Shown: positions 26,235 through 35,745, counted from the stretch's first letter. The stretch: 64,000 nucleotides of DNA from Antarcticibacterium flavum (GCF_006159205.1 NZ_CP040812.1:1860001-1924000); one strand, 5' to 3'. Notes: generated by a model from the sequence alone, not told the origin. Numbers and translations: made by a program.

Positions 26235-26702
26235 ATGGGAATTAAAAGTTTTCAGGGAAGAAGGGCCGAACCCGAAAAAGTAGAAAGCGCGCCAATTTTG
26301 GTAGAAGATTACATGACACGGTCCCTTATCACCTTTAAAAAAGACCAGCTGGTCATAGAGGTCATGCAGGCGCTACTTGATAATAAGATCTCCGGGGCAC
26401 CGGTGGTTAATGAGAACAATGAGCTGGTAGGGATAATATCGGACGGGGATTGTATGAAACAGATCTCAGAAAGCAGGTATTATAATATGCCTATTGGTGA
26501 TATGCAAATTGAGAAGTATATGGATACAGATGTGCAAACCATAGACAGGAAAATGAACATTTTTGATTGTGCATCCCTCTTCTACAAGCATAACTGCCGC
26601 AGGTTTCCAATTGTAGAGAACGGGAAGCTCGTTGGGCAAATAAGCCGTAAAGATATTCTTTGTGCGGCAATGGACCTGCGCAGCCAGAACTGGCATTGCT
26701 AG
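26235..26702 (+). CDS. CBS-domain protein (pair)
   Basis: 155 residues, two CBS motifs. The first runs from VEDYMTRSLITFKKDQLV to the AGAPVV-like SGAPVVNENNELVGIISDGDCM, the second from YMDTDVQTIDRKMNIFD to RRFPIVENGKLVGQISRKDIL. CBS pairs bind adenine nucleotides and act as regulatory modules; here no catalytic domain is attached. Relatives occur across the Flavobacteriia as stand-alone proteins. It converges on the zinc-ribbon gene with a 4-base overlap of stop codons. Confidence 0.88.
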   Translation: MGIKSFQGRRAEPEKVESAPILVEDYMTRSLITFKKDQLVIEVMQALLDNKISGAPVVNENNELVGIISDGDCMKQISESRYYNMPIGDMQIEKYMDTDVQTIDRKMNIFDCASLFYKHNCRRFPIVENGKLVGQISRKDILCAAMDLRSQNWHC

Positions 26703-27046
26703 GTGCGCCTAACTAAAGCATAATATTCACCTTCAAGGGCCAGATATCCCTGGTCATAAACAAAGTAATAAATGTTACCAGTTTTGGTAGTATAGATGCT
26801 TGTAAAATATTCGAAGCTAAAACCTTTGGCCAGCAATTTCGCTTTGCTGGCCTTTGTTTTATCTGTGGGATTTAATTCCTCCAGGATGCGATAATTTTTC
26901 CTTAAGCGGTTATTTATATTTCGTACAAGGTTCGTTTTGTCCTTGTTCATTTTATTGTTGTATGCATTGCGGCAATAATCGCTGCAGAATTTCTTATCTA
27001 CGCGACCTACGATTTTTTCCCCACATTCCAAACAATCTTTTTGCAT
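26699..27046 (-). CDS. Small zinc-ribbon protein of unknown function
   Basis: 115 residues. CLECGEKIVGRVDKKFCSDYC has two Cys-x2-Cys or Cys-x3-Cys knuckles, one zinc. It is followed by NAYNNKMNKD, a basic helical stretch, and YYFVYDQGYLALEGEYYALV. It could bind nucleic acid. I recognise the type from other flavobacterial genomes but no assigned function. The terminal overlap with the CBS gene is convergent, so they are not an operon. Confidence 0.75.
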   Translation of the reverse strand: MQKDCLECGEKIVGRVDKKFCSDYCRNAYNNKMNKDKTNLVRNINNRLRKNYRILEELNPTDKTKASKAKLLAKGFSFEYFTSIYTTKTGNIYYFVYDQGYLALEGEYYALVRRT

Positions 27047-27231
27047 CTTTTAAAGATATATAAAATTTTAAAATTTTATCTTTTTCACATATCCTTAACA
27101 GTTAGATTTACGGTCAGCTTCAGCAGCCGCCTGCCTTTCACTTCAATTATAATGGGGAATTATCAAAAGCGGCCGGTAACCTTTAGGATTCTTTTAAACC
27201 ATATTTAATACAATTTCACACTACCCTCCTT

Positions 27232-27239
27232 TACCTTTG
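27232..27239 (+). promoter_or_regulatory. Candidate promoter (-7 box) of the glycan operon
   Basis: TACCTTTG matches the Bacteroidota -7 consensus TAnnTTTG, about 170 bases before the first gene of the plus-strand operon. The -33 TTTG box is poor. The long leader would leave room for regulation. Confidence 0.35.
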
Positions 27240-27409
27240 AGACACGCGGCTCATTAAAAGCCTGCAGAATAAAAAATGGCCTGCACCCCCTGGCCACTAC
27301 CCTCAAAATTTTTATTGTGAACTCCGGAAGGATTTGAAAAAATTCGTTCCGGTAAAATCCTGCTTTAAGCTAAAGGAAGCCCCCGCAACTTAATTATTAA
27401 AAATAAATA

Positions 27410-28117
27410 ATGATAGCAAAAGGCTTACCTCATACAGCATTGATCACCGGCGGAAGCAGCGGGATAGGACGTGCTATCGCTGAAATTTTTTCTGCGGAAG
27501 GTTTTAAAGTTGCCATTGCCGATAAAAGGGATTTCCCGGGCAACCTGAAGGACCTGAAGTTTAGAAAGTGTGATGTGGGGAATGCTGAAGATATTGAAAA
27601 ACTCTACTCCTGGTGCACGACAGAGATAGGCCATCCAGAGATCCTGGTGATCAACGCCGGGCGGGGTATACAGGAAAAACTAACCGAAGGGGATCCTGAA
27701 AAATGGCAGGAGATCATCAACACCAATCTCATGGGAGCCCTAAGATGCATAAGGGCATTTGTGCCCAACATGATGAAGGAACAGCGGGGAAATGTGGTGA
27801 TCATTTCTTCAGTTTCAGCAGGACGACCTCATCCTTACGGTGGGGTCTACTCGGCCACAAAAACCGCCCTGGAAATAGTGGCAGAAACTCTCCGACTGGA
27901 GACCCTTCCGCATATAAATGTCACCGTGGTAAGCCCCGGGATCACAGATACCGCATTTTTTGAAAATCAGGTGTCCGGTCAAACTTCTGTTGAGCAGCTC
28001 AACATGGGAGCAATTTCCCCGGAAGAAATCGCGCAGGATGTACTGTATGCCATTAAAAAGAAAAAAGGAACAAGTATAAATAAAATTATAACCCGACCCC
28101 TCGAACAAAGTTTCTAA
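27410..28117 (+). CDS. SDR-family oxidoreductase, first gene of the glycan operon
   Basis: 235 residues, a classical short-chain dehydrogenase. ITGGSSGIGRAIAEIF binds the dinucleotide, VINAGRG is the NAG motif, and SSVSAG with YSATKTALE supply the Ser and the Tyr-x3-Lys of the catalytic site. The substrate is unknown but is probably a sugar or a sugar-derived intermediate, given the ten genes that follow within 11 kb on the same strand. Next start is 21 bases away. No membrane segment. Confidence 0.88.
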   Translation: MIAKGLPHTALITGGSSGIGRAIAEIFSAEGFKVAIADKRDFPGNLKDLKFRKCDVGNAEDIEKLYSWCTTEIGHPEILVINAGRGIQEKLTEGDPEKWQEIINTNLMGALRCIRAFVPNMMKEQRGNVVIISSVSAGRPHPYGGVYSATKTALEIVAETLRLETLPHINVTVVSPGITDTAFFENQVSGQTSVEQLNMGAISPEEIAQDVLYAIKKKKGTSINKIITRPLEQSF

Positions 28118-28138
28118 CCTAACCAAAAAAGAACTTAG

Positions 28139-29251
28139 ATGAGTAAATTGATCTTAATAACGGGAGGAGCAGGATTCATAGGATCACATCTGGCAGATGA
28201 ATTACTAAACACGGGCTACCGCGTGAGGGTCCTGGATAACCTGAGTGAGCAGGTGCATGGAGAAGCTGCAAAGCGCCCTTCTTACCTACACGAAGAGGTG
28301 GAGTTGCAGGTAGGGGATGTACGAAATCCCGAAGATGTAAAAAAAGCCCTTAAGGACGTACAGGTCGTTTTTCACCTTGCAGCTATGGTGGGAGTAGGAC
28401 AAAGCATGTACCAGATAAAGGATTATACAGATGTGAACAACCTGGGAACAGCAGTGCTCCTGGAGGCCCTAATTGAGAACCCGGTGGAGAAACTTGTCGT
28501 CGCTTCAAGTATGAGTATATATGGCGAAGGCCTGTATCAGGATGCGCAGGGAAAAACTTATATGGAGTGTGAGAGAAAACTGGAAGATCTTAAGGAAGAC
28601 CGTTGGGAAATGTACCGTGAAGACCAAAAACTCGAACCAATACCCACGCCCGAAGATAAAAACCCGAATTTATCATCTGTCTACGCTCTTTCAAAATATG
28701 ACCAGGAACGGCTGTGCTTAATGACCGGAAAGGCCTATAATATCAATACCACCGCCCTGAGGTTCTTTAACGTATATGGCACCCGGCAGGCTCTTTCTAA
28801 CCCATATACCGGCGTTCTTGCCATTTTCGCCTCCCGCTTGCTCAACGATAACCCTCCCCTCATTTTTGAGGATGGAAAACAAAAAAGAGATTTTATTCAC
28901 GTAAAGGATGTAGCCCGCGCCTGTAGGTTGGCAATGGAAACCAATGAAGCCGCCAGGGAGGTATTTAATATTGGAAGCGGAAATCAATATACCATAACCC
29001 ACATAGCCAATAAACTGGCAGCGGTGATGAACAAGGATATCGAGCCGGAAATTACAGGAAAATACCGGGTTGGTGATATACGCCACTGTTTTGCCGATAC
29101 AACTAAAACCAGGGAACTCCTGAATTTTGAACCAAAAGTGAATTTTGAAGAAGGATTGCTGGAACTGGCAACCTGGCTTAAGGACCAGATAGCTACAGAT
29201 AATGTTGACAAGGCCAGCACCGAATTGTCTACAAGAGGTCTAACTGTATAA
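28139..29251 (+). CDS. NAD-dependent epimerase/dehydratase (extended SDR)
   Basis: 370 residues. ILITGGAGFIGSHLADELL is the Rossmann motif, VVFHLAAMVGVGQSMY and VVASSMSIYGEG follow, and VYALSKYDQERL has the Tyr-x3-Lys. ALRFFNVYGTRQALSNP and KRDFIHVKDVARA complete the nucleotide-sugar epimerase pattern. A 40-60 residue insertion (around residues 135-185, rich in Glu and Asp, with PIPTPEDK) sets it apart from GalE. It would epimerise or dehydrate a nucleotide sugar for the glycosyltransferases downstream. Spacing of 10 bases to the next gene. Confidence 0.88.
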   Translation: MSKLILITGGAGFIGSHLADELLNTGYRVRVLDNLSEQVHGEAAKRPSYLHEEVELQVGDVRNPEDVKKALKDVQVVFHLAAMVGVGQSMYQIKDYTDVNNLGTAVLLEALIENPVEKLVVASSMSIYGEGLYQDAQGKTYMECERKLEDLKEDRWEMYREDQKLEPIPTPEDKNPNLSSVYALSKYDQERLCLMTGKAYNINTTALRFFNVYGTRQALSNPYTGVLAIFASRLLNDNPPLIFEDGKQKRDFIHVKDVARACRLAMETNEAAREVFNIGSGNQYTITHIANKLAAVMNKDIEPEITGKYRVGDIRHCFADTTKTRELLNFEPKVNFEEGLLELATWLKDQIATDNVDKASTELSTRGLTV

Positions 29252-29261
29252 ATGAAGTGAT

Positions 29262-29753
29262 ATGAGCGAGAGCAGAAAGGAAAATACAACGACTACAGTA
29301 GGGATCCTGGAATGGTTTCGTCCCGGGGAATATGAAGAAGTAAGAAATGCCATTCAGGATCTAAAGGCCCTTGGCATATCTCATTTAAGAACCGGGATCT
29401 CCTGGGCCGACTGGTATGTGGAAGGAACCCCGGAATGGTATGACTGGCTCTTCCCGGAGTTAAGTGAACATGTAGAGGTCCTGCCCTGCTTCTTGTATAC
29501 TCCGCCTTCCATTGGAGAAATGGAAAAAACCTCCTCCCCTCCAAAAAACTTAAAAGCCTATGCCGATTTTATTGACCTTATGATCACACGTTACGGGGAG
29601 CATTTTGAGTGGGTAGAGCTGTGGAATGAACCAAATAACAAAGTAGAATACGATTTTACCCTGGATTATTCCTGGACCAAATTTTCCAGGATGATCACTA
29701 TGGCGGCGTATTGGGCTAAAAAACAGGGAAAGAAAACCCTCCTGGGGGAATGA
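29262..29753 (+). CDS. Glycoside hydrolase-like domain, N-terminal part (frame broken)
   Basis: 163 residues that form the first half of a clan-A (beta/alpha)8 barrel. WVELWNEPNNKVEYDF carries the Asn-Glu-Pro acid/base. The frame ends with KKTLLGE at a G run (G5, 29744-29748). One more G would give LLGGMSPIDPNW and continue straight into the next frame, which holds the second half of the barrel. I read the two as one gene with a 1-base deletion, or a consensus error at the run. As drawn, the stop and the next ATG overlap (ATGA), which would still allow coupled translation of the two halves. Confidence 0.75.
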   Translation: MSESRKENTTTTVGILEWFRPGEYEEVRNAIQDLKALGISHLRTGISWADWYVEGTPEWYDWLFPELSEHVEVLPCFLYTPPSIGEMEKTSSPPKNLKAYADFIDLMITRYGEHFEWVELWNEPNNKVEYDFTLDYSWTKFSRMITMAAYWAKKQGKKTLLGE

Positions 29754-31291
29754 GCCCCATAGACCCAAATTGGTTGCAAATGATGATAGAGCATGGAGCC
29801 CTGGAACATATAGATGCCGTGGGGATACATGGATTTCCCCATGTATTCGATCAGCAATGGAAGGGATGGGAGGTTAATATAAAGGCGGTACAGGATGTTC
29901 TGGAGAAATATAGCATGAAAAAAGAGATCTGGATCTCTGAAGTAGGTTTCTCTACCTGGCAGAATGATGAAGTAAAACAATTTGAGGAATTTACAAAGGT
30001 AATAGGAACCCGCGCAAATAGGATTTACTGGTACAGCCTGAAAGACCTGGATCCAAAAAATGCCACTGTGGGTGGATTCCATCTGGATGAAAGGGAATAC
30101 CATTTCGGACTTAAAAGAGCAGATAACTCCCCGAAACTTCTTTATAGATTATTAGAGACCGGAGGAGTTGAAAATATCCAGGAACATAAATATATTTCTA
30201 AACACTATGAGGTTAAAGAGCAGGAGAAATATAGCCTTATTACCGGCGGAGCCGGTTTTATTGGGACCAATCTGGCTGAACGCCTGTTGGGAGAAGGAAA
30301 AAGGGTAATGGTTTACGACAGTCTCTTTCGTGATGGAGTGGAGCAGAATTTAAAATGGCTGCAACAGGAGTTTGGAGATAAATTGATCATCCAGATTGCC
30401 GACATCAATGAAAAGAGATTACTTGAAGAAAGCGTAAAATACGCTTCACAAATTTTTCACTTCTCCTCACAGGTTGCCGTCACCACCTCCCTCACCAATC
30501 CTACTCTGGACTTCAAGGTAAACCTGGAAGGAACTTTCAATCTTCTGGAAGCCATTAGGAAAACAGATCATCAACCCCCGCTAATTTTCACCTCTACCAA
30601 TAAGGTTTACGGCAATCTCAACGATGTGGAGATGATCCCAAATGAAACCAGGTACCACCCTACCGATAAAGACATTGAACAGAATGGAATAGCAGAGGAC
30701 AGACCTTTGGATTTCCATAGCCCATATGGCTGCTCCAAAGGTGCGGCAGACCAGTATATCCTGGATTACTCCCGTTCCTACGGGCTTAAGACCACCGTCT
30801 TTCGCATGAGCTGCATATATGGCCCCCACCAATTTGGAACAGAAGACCAGGGTTGGGTGGCACATTTCCTAATAAGCGCTTTGGAGGACAAACCTCTTGT
30901 GATCTATGGAAATGGGAAACAGGTAAGGGATATCCTGTTTGTAGAAGACCTTGTTGATGCTTTTATAGCTGCAGGTGAAAATATAGAAAAACTCTCAGGG
31001 GAAGTTTTCAATATAGGAGGCGGTCCTGGGAATACAGTAAGCCTCCTGGAGATCCTTGACATCATAAAAGAACAAACAGGAAAAGAAATGGATATCTCCT
31101 TTGAGGAATGGCGTACCGGGGACCAGCTTTACTACGTCTCAAATACCTCTAAGTTTCAACAGGCAACCGGATGGAAACCCAAACATACTGTGGAGAAGGG
31201 TATCCAGCTTTTACAGGAATGGCTGGAGGAGGCACGGGGGTTAGAAAATAAAAAGAATAATCAAACAACCTCAAACGCATTTGCTCTATGA
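29750..31291 (+). CDS. Fusion: C-terminal half of glycoside hydrolase plus CDP-paratose-epimerase-like SDR
   Basis: 513 residues. Residues 1-145 finish the barrel begun by the preceding frame: EIWISEVGFSTW holds the nucleophile Glu and RIYWYSLKDLD a conserved substrate strand. From about residue 160 comes a full extended SDR: LITGGAGFIGTNLAERL, FHFSSQVAVTTSL, the catalytic YGCSKGAADQY, and SCIYGPHQFGTEDQGWVAHF, a signature of the CDP-paratose/CDP-tyvelose 2-epimerase branch. A hydrolase-like barrel fused to a nucleotide-sugar epimerase is unusual. The enzyme probably handles a nucleotide sugar and its transferred product in the same pathway. It overlaps the next start by 4 bases. Confidence 0.78.
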   Translation: MSPIDPNWLQMMIEHGALEHIDAVGIHGFPHVFDQQWKGWEVNIKAVQDVLEKYSMKKEIWISEVGFSTWQNDEVKQFEEFTKVIGTRANRIYWYSLKDLDPKNATVGGFHLDEREYHFGLKRADNSPKLLYRLLETGGVENIQEHKYISKHYEVKEQEKYSLITGGAGFIGTNLAERLLGEGKRVMVYDSLFRDGVEQNLKWLQQEFGDKLIIQIADINEKRLLEESVKYASQIFHFSSQVAVTTSLTNPTLDFKVNLEGTFNLLEAIRKTDHQPPLIFTSTNKVYGNLNDVEMIPNETRYHPTDKDIEQNGIAEDRPLDFHSPYGCSKGAADQYILDYSRSYGLKTTVFRMSCIYGPHQFGTEDQGWVAHFLISALEDKPLVIYGNGKQVRDILFVEDLVDAFIAAGENIEKLSGEVFNIGGGPGNTVSLLEILDIIKEQTGKEMDISFEEWRTGDQLYYVSNTSKFQQATGWKPKHTVEKGIQLLQEWLEEARGLENKKNNQTTSNAFAL

Positions 31292-32301
31292 TATTAAGCC
31301 CCACCTTACAAAAAATGCCACCTGTACAAAATAAAGATGATTATCGTGCGGCGGTGATAACAGCACCCGGAGAAGTGAAAATTAAAGAATCACACTTACC
31401 GGAACCAAAGGAGGATGAAGTACGCATTAAAATTGAAGGCTGCGGGATTTGCGCCTCTAACATCCCGGTGTGGGAAGGCAGGGACTGGTTTGAGTATCCA
31501 ATCCCGGCAGGCAACCCCGGTCATGAAGCCTGGGGGATTGTAGATAAGGTGGGAAGCAATGCGAAGAATTTTACACCGGGGGAAAGGGTCACAGGCCTCT
31601 CCTATAATGCTTATGCTACTCATGACATTGCAAAAGCAAGCGACCTGGTGGTTCTGCCCGATTTTCTGGACAACAAACCCTTTCCCGGCGAACCATTGGG
31701 CTGTGCGATGAATATCTTTTCAAGAAGCGATATTCAAAAAGGACAAACCATTGCCGTAGTGGGAAGTGGATTCCTTGGATTATTATTGATCCAGCTGGCA
31801 AAAAGCGCAGGTGCCAGGGTGATCGCGATCTCCAGAAGGGATTTTTCCCTGGAAATGGCAAAAAAAGCCGGGGCAGATGAATGTATAACAATGGATGATC
31901 ATTACCAGATCATAGAAAAAGTGAAGCAAATCACAGAGGGTAAATTTTGTGAGAGGGTTATAGAAGCCACCGGGAAGGAATGGCCACTTAATCTCTCTAT
32001 AGAACTCACTGCTGAAAAGGGGAAACTCATAGTCGCCGGGTTTCACCAGGACGGGATGCGCAGCGTAAATGTGCAAATGCTAAACTGGCGGGGAATAGAT
32101 ATGATCAATGCACATGAGCGGGAGCCCGAAAAATATGTTGAAGGGATCAAGGCCGCTATAGATGCCATACAGAAGCAGGAAATGGATCCTTTCCCCTTCT
32201 TTACCCACGGCTATTCCCTGGAAGAAATGGACGCAGCCTATAAAGACCTTACAGAACGGCAGGATGGTTTTATCAAAGGGGTAATTATTAATAAACAGTA
32301 G
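31288..32301 (+). CDS. Zinc-dependent alcohol dehydrogenase-like protein (MDR)
   Basis: 337 residues, medium-chain dehydrogenase. EGCGICASNIPVWEG has the catalytic-zinc Cys, GNPGHEAWGIVDKVG the His-Glu pair, and AVVGSGFLGLLLIQLAK the NAD(P) motif. The four-Cys structural-zinc lobe is absent, as in the sorbitol/threonine-dehydrogenase branch. It would oxidise a sugar hydroxyl. The first ATG overlaps the stop of the epimerase fusion (ATGA); MPPVQNKDDY eight codons on is an alternative start. About 160 bases containing AGAGACAAGAGAC repeats separate it from the next gene's likely start. Confidence 0.85.
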   Translation: MILSPTLQKMPPVQNKDDYRAAVITAPGEVKIKESHLPEPKEDEVRIKIEGCGICASNIPVWEGRDWFEYPIPAGNPGHEAWGIVDKVGSNAKNFTPGERVTGLSYNAYATHDIAKASDLVVLPDFLDNKPFPGEPLGCAMNIFSRSDIQKGQTIAVVGSGFLGLLLIQLAKSAGARVIAISRRDFSLEMAKKAGADECITMDDHYQIIEKVKQITEGKFCERVIEATGKEWPLNLSIELTAEKGKLIVAGFHQDGMRSVNVQMLNWRGIDMINAHEREPEKYVEGIKAAIDAIQKQEMDPFPFFTHGYSLEEMDAAYKDLTERQDGFIKGVIINKQ

Positions 32302-32430
32302 CGGAGGGGGAAAAGAATCAAGAGACAAGAAACAAGAGACAAGACAGGAGACAGGAGACAGGAGACAGGAATTTATATGAAAAACTCTATCAGAAATTCA
32401 TTGTTCAACAAAAGATAATTTAGAATCCAG
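32302..32430. repeat. Short repeat run inside the glycan operon
   Basis: AATCAAGAGACAAGAAACAAG and GACAGGAGACAGGAGACAGG words, the same family that fills spacers elsewhere in the window. It is the only spacer of more than 30 bases in the operon. Confidence 0.7.
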
Positions 32431-32465
32431 GCTTGGGCAAAGCCAAAAACTTAAATAAAATAAGA

Positions 32466-33488
32466 ATGATCGCAACCAAACCGGAGAATAAGAAAAGTAA
32501 GGAGCTTGCCCTGGGGTTTGTGGGGGTAGGATGGATAGGCAGGAACAGGATGGAAGCCATCCTACGCGATACCGGGAGCAAGGCATTTGCAATTGTAGAC
32601 CCTGAATTAGAAAACGCAGCAGAAGCAAAAAAGCTAGCACCTAAAAGTTGCCATCTCGACTCCCTGCAAACAATGCTGGAGGAGGAACAACTGGACGGGG
32701 TGGTAATCGCAACCCCCAGTGCTATGCATGCAGAGCAGAGTATTGAAGCTCTTAGAGCAGGCAAGGCCGTTTTTTGCCAGAAACCCCTTGGCCGTACTGC
32801 TAATGAAGTGCGGGAGGTGGTTGAAGCCTCCTGGCAGGCTAATCAACTCCTGGGGGTCGACCTTTCCTACAGGTATACCAAAGCTTTTAAAGCTGTCTAT
32901 GATCTCATCAAGGCAGGGGAGATTGGGGAGGTATATGCAGTGGACTTGATATTCCATAACGCTTATGGTCCTGATAAAGATTGGTTCTACGACATCAAGA
33001 AGTCCGGTGGAGGGTGTGTTATGGACCTGGGGATCCACCTGGTGGACCTGGCGCTGTGGACGCTTGATTTCCCGGAAATAAAAGATGTGAGAAGCAGGCT
33101 TTACCACCAGGGAAAAAAACTTACCTCCTTTGAAGAGCAGGTAGAGGATTTTGCCAGCGTAAACATGGTTTCTGCCCGGGACACCAACATACATCTGGAA
33201 TGTTCCTGGCACATTTCTGCCGGAAGGGATGCCGTAATAGAAGCCAAATTCTATGGCACCAAAGGGGGAGCGGCGTTTAAAAACATCAATGGCTCCTTCT
33301 ACGATTTTACAGCTGAAAAATATAACGGCACCCAAACTGAAACGCTTGTGGCACCACCGGATGACTGGAGTGGTCGCGCCGGGGTGGTTTGGGCAAAAGA
33401 ATTATTGGAAGGAAAAAAACACGATCCTGAAGCAGGAGAAGAATTTATAAGAACCGCAGAAATAATAGACAGAATTTATGGAAGATAG
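32466..33488 (+). CDS. Gfo/Idh/MocA-family oxidoreductase
   Basis: About 340 residues. LGFVGVGWIGRNRMEAIL is the dinucleotide fold, AGKAVFCQKPLGRTANEV is the Lys-Pro motif (Glu replaced by Gln), and MDLGIHLVDLALW gives the His of the active site with the preceding Asp. These enzymes oxidise or reduce sugar or inositol hydroxyls with a bound nicotinamide. A TTG 33 bases earlier would also be in frame; the ATG at 32466, after AATAAAATAAGA, is preferred. The end overlaps the next glycosyltransferase start by 11 bases. Confidence 0.86.
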   Translation: MIATKPENKKSKELALGFVGVGWIGRNRMEAILRDTGSKAFAIVDPELENAAEAKKLAPKSCHLDSLQTMLEEEQLDGVVIATPSAMHAEQSIEALRAGKAVFCQKPLGRTANEVREVVEASWQANQLLGVDLSYRYTKAFKAVYDLIKAGEIGEVYAVDLIFHNAYGPDKDWFYDIKKSGGGCVMDLGIHLVDLALWTLDFPEIKDVRSRLYHQGKKLTSFEEQVEDFASVNMVSARDTNIHLECSWHISAGRDAVIEAKFYGTKGGAAFKNINGSFYDFTAEKYNGTQTETLVAPPDDWSGRAGVVWAKELLEGKKHDPEAGEEFIRTAEIIDRIYGR

Positions 33489-34608
33489 ACTTACAATTTT
33501 GATGACTACAGATACCGTGGGAGGCGTATGGACCTATTCCATAGAATTATGCAGGGCCCTTGAAAAAGAAGGGGTTTTTATACACCTGGCGGCTATGGGA
33601 AACTGGCCTTCAAAAGAACAGGAAGAAGAAGCGGCTGCACTGGAAAACGTTTTACTGTACAAGAGTGACTACAAACTGGAATGGATGCAGGATCCCTGGG
33701 AGGATGTGGAGCAGGCAGAAAAGTGGCTCAATTCCATTTACCACACAGTACAGCCTGATATTTTGCATTTTAATAATTATGCGCACAGAAAGGAAGACTG
33801 GTCCTGCCCTACCATTACCGTCTTCCATTCCTGCGTGCAAACCTGGTGGCAGGCGGTGAAAGGAACTTCTGCCCCCGCTATCTGGAACAAGTATACCAAT
33901 CTGGTTTCAGAATCGCTGAATACTTCAGATATGGTGGTGGCACCTACAAAAGCAATTATGAAAAAGGCTATAGCCACTCATTCTATTTCTACAGACACGA
34001 GGGTGATCTACAACGGCAAGGACCTGCAACCTTCAGCAGATAATGAAAAAGAAGATTTTATACTTTGTATGGGCAGGATCTGGGATGAGGCCAAAAATTT
34101 GCAATCACTTTCCGGGATGGCGAAGGACCTGCCCTGGCCGGTTTATGTGGTAGGAAACAATATAAATCCAGATACCGGGGAAGCCGTTCTTATTGAAAAT
34201 GTAAAATTCCTGGGGGAACTCCCACAGGAAGAAGCTCACCAGTGGCAGCAGCGGGCGAAGATCTTTGTTAGCCCCACCATATATGAACCTTTTGGTCTTG
34301 CTATCCTGGAAGCAGCAGCATCGGGTTGTGCACTGGTGCTTAATGAACTGGATACTTTAACTGAACTATGGCAGGATACGGCTGTTTTCTTTGATCCTGA
34401 AAATAATACAGAAGCGAAAAAACTGATCCTTCAGCTTAATGGAAATGAAAGCTTCAGAAGTGATATCGCAAAAAAAGCAATGAAAAGGGCTGCAGATTTT
34501 TCAGCAACAAAAATGGCGGCAGCCTATACTGAAACATACAGAGAACTCCTGGCAAAGAGAGAATTTGATCACGACCTCAGGGAAGAGGGTAAAACTACCA
34601 CCCAATAA
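33478..34608 (+). CDS. Family 4-like glycosyltransferase
   Basis: 376 residues, GT-B fold. The N-terminal half starts MTTDTVGGVWTYSIELCRAL with the Gly-Gly-x-x loop of GT4, and the C-terminal half has FVSPTIYEPFGLAILEAAASG, the Glu-x7-Glu donor-site motif. It should transfer a nucleotide-activated sugar to an acceptor at the cytoplasmic face. It overlaps the oxidoreductase gene by 11 bases and is followed 9 bases later by the first of three CgeB-like glycosyltransferases. Confidence 0.88.
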   Translation: MEDRLTILMTTDTVGGVWTYSIELCRALEKEGVFIHLAAMGNWPSKEQEEEAAALENVLLYKSDYKLEWMQDPWEDVEQAEKWLNSIYHTVQPDILHFNNYAHRKEDWSCPTITVFHSCVQTWWQAVKGTSAPAIWNKYTNLVSESLNTSDMVVAPTKAIMKKAIATHSISTDTRVIYNGKDLQPSADNEKEDFILCMGRIWDEAKNLQSLSGMAKDLPWPVYVVGNNINPDTGEAVLIENVKFLGELPQEEAHQWQQRAKIFVSPTIYEPFGLAILEAAASGCALVLNELDTLTELWQDTAVFFDPENNTEAKKLILQLNGNESFRSDIAKKAMKRAADFSATKMAAAYTETYRELLAKREFDHDLREEGKTTTQ

Positions 34609-34617
34609 AACACAGCT

Positions 34618-35745
34618 ATGAAAATCATAATGTTCTATCATTCATTGTATTCTGACTGGAACCACGGCAACGCCCATTTTTTAAGAGGTATCGTCAGGGA
34701 GCTACAGCAAAGAGGGAATGATGTGGAGGTCTATGAACCAGAGGGTGGATGGAGCCTGAATAACCTCATCAAGGACCACGGGGCAGAGAAGATGGATGAG
34801 TTCCGTAAATATTATCCGGGTTTGAGTCCGCAATTCTATAATCCTTCAAAGCAGTTGAATTACGAGGGGATACTGAGAGATGCAGACCTTGTCATTGTAC
34901 ACGAATGGAATGACCCTCAAATGGTGGCGAATATTGGAAAGCAAAAGGAAAAATATGGTTTTAAGCTGCTCTTTCACGATACTCACCACAGGGCGGCATC
35001 TGCCCCCGAAGAAATGGGGAAATACGATTTTAGCAATTACGATGCGGCCTTGGTATTTGGAGAGGTTATTAAAAATATCTACCTGGAAAATAAATGGATC
35101 AGCAATGTCTTTACCTGGCACGAGGCTGCAGATGCAGAGCTTTTTAAACCGGTACGCGATCTGGAAAAAGAGGGGGACCTGGTGTGGATAGGAAACTGGG
35201 GTGATAATGAACGTACAGAAGAACTGATGGAATTCCTCATAGAGCCTGTAAAGGAATTAAAGCTGAAGGCAAAAGTTTACGGGGTAAGATATCCTGAAAA
35301 AGCTAAAAAAGCCCTTGCAGACGCGGGGATAGAATACGGCGGGTGGCTGCCGAACTATAAAGTCCCGGAAGTTTTTTCCAGGTATAAACTTACGGTCCAC
35401 GTTCCCAGAAGGCCTTATGTGGAAATGCTGCCGGGAATTCCCACAATTCGGCCATTTGAAGCTCTTTCCTGCGGCATCCCGCTCATTTGTTCCCCATGGC
35501 AGGATGCAGAAAATTTGTTTACCCCGGGAGAAGATTACCTCCTGGCAAATGATGGCAATGAAATGGGTTACAGAATAGCAGAGGTGCTCAAGAGCGCACA
35601 ACTGGCCCAAAGCCTGTCACAAAACGGCAGAAAAACCATCCTGGCCAGGCACACCTGCGCCCACCGTGTGGATGAACTGGAGGAAATAATCACCCAGATA
35701 AATAAACAGTACCCTTACACCCAAAAATCTGGAACAAATGGATAA
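34618..35745 (+). CDS. CgeB-like glycosyltransferase 1
   Basis: 375 residues, GT-B-like. The opening FYHSLYSDWNHGNAHFLRG and the donor-site PFEALSCGIPLICSPW with the preceding YKLTVHVPRRPYVE place it in the CgeB/spore-protein glycosyltransferase group, named after Bacillus CgeB, which matures the spore surface glycan. The Glu in PFEALSCG is the retained donor-site acid. The two following genes are paralogues with the same layout, so three successive transfers or three alternative donors are likely. The next gene overlaps by 8 bases. Confidence 0.82.
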   Translation: MKIIMFYHSLYSDWNHGNAHFLRGIVRELQQRGNDVEVYEPEGGWSLNNLIKDHGAEKMDEFRKYYPGLSPQFYNPSKQLNYEGILRDADLVIVHEWNDPQMVANIGKQKEKYGFKLLFHDTHHRAASAPEEMGKYDFSNYDAALVFGEVIKNIYLENKWISNVFTWHEAADAELFKPVRDLEKEGDLVWIGNWGDNERTEELMEFLIEPVKELKLKAKVYGVRYPEKAKKALADAGIEYGGWLPNYKVPEVFSRYKLTVHVPRRPYVEMLPGIPTIRPFEALSCGIPLICSPWQDAENLFTPGEDYLLANDGNEMGYRIAEVLKSAQLAQSLSQNGRKTILARHTCAHRVDELEEIITQINKQYPYTQKSGTNG

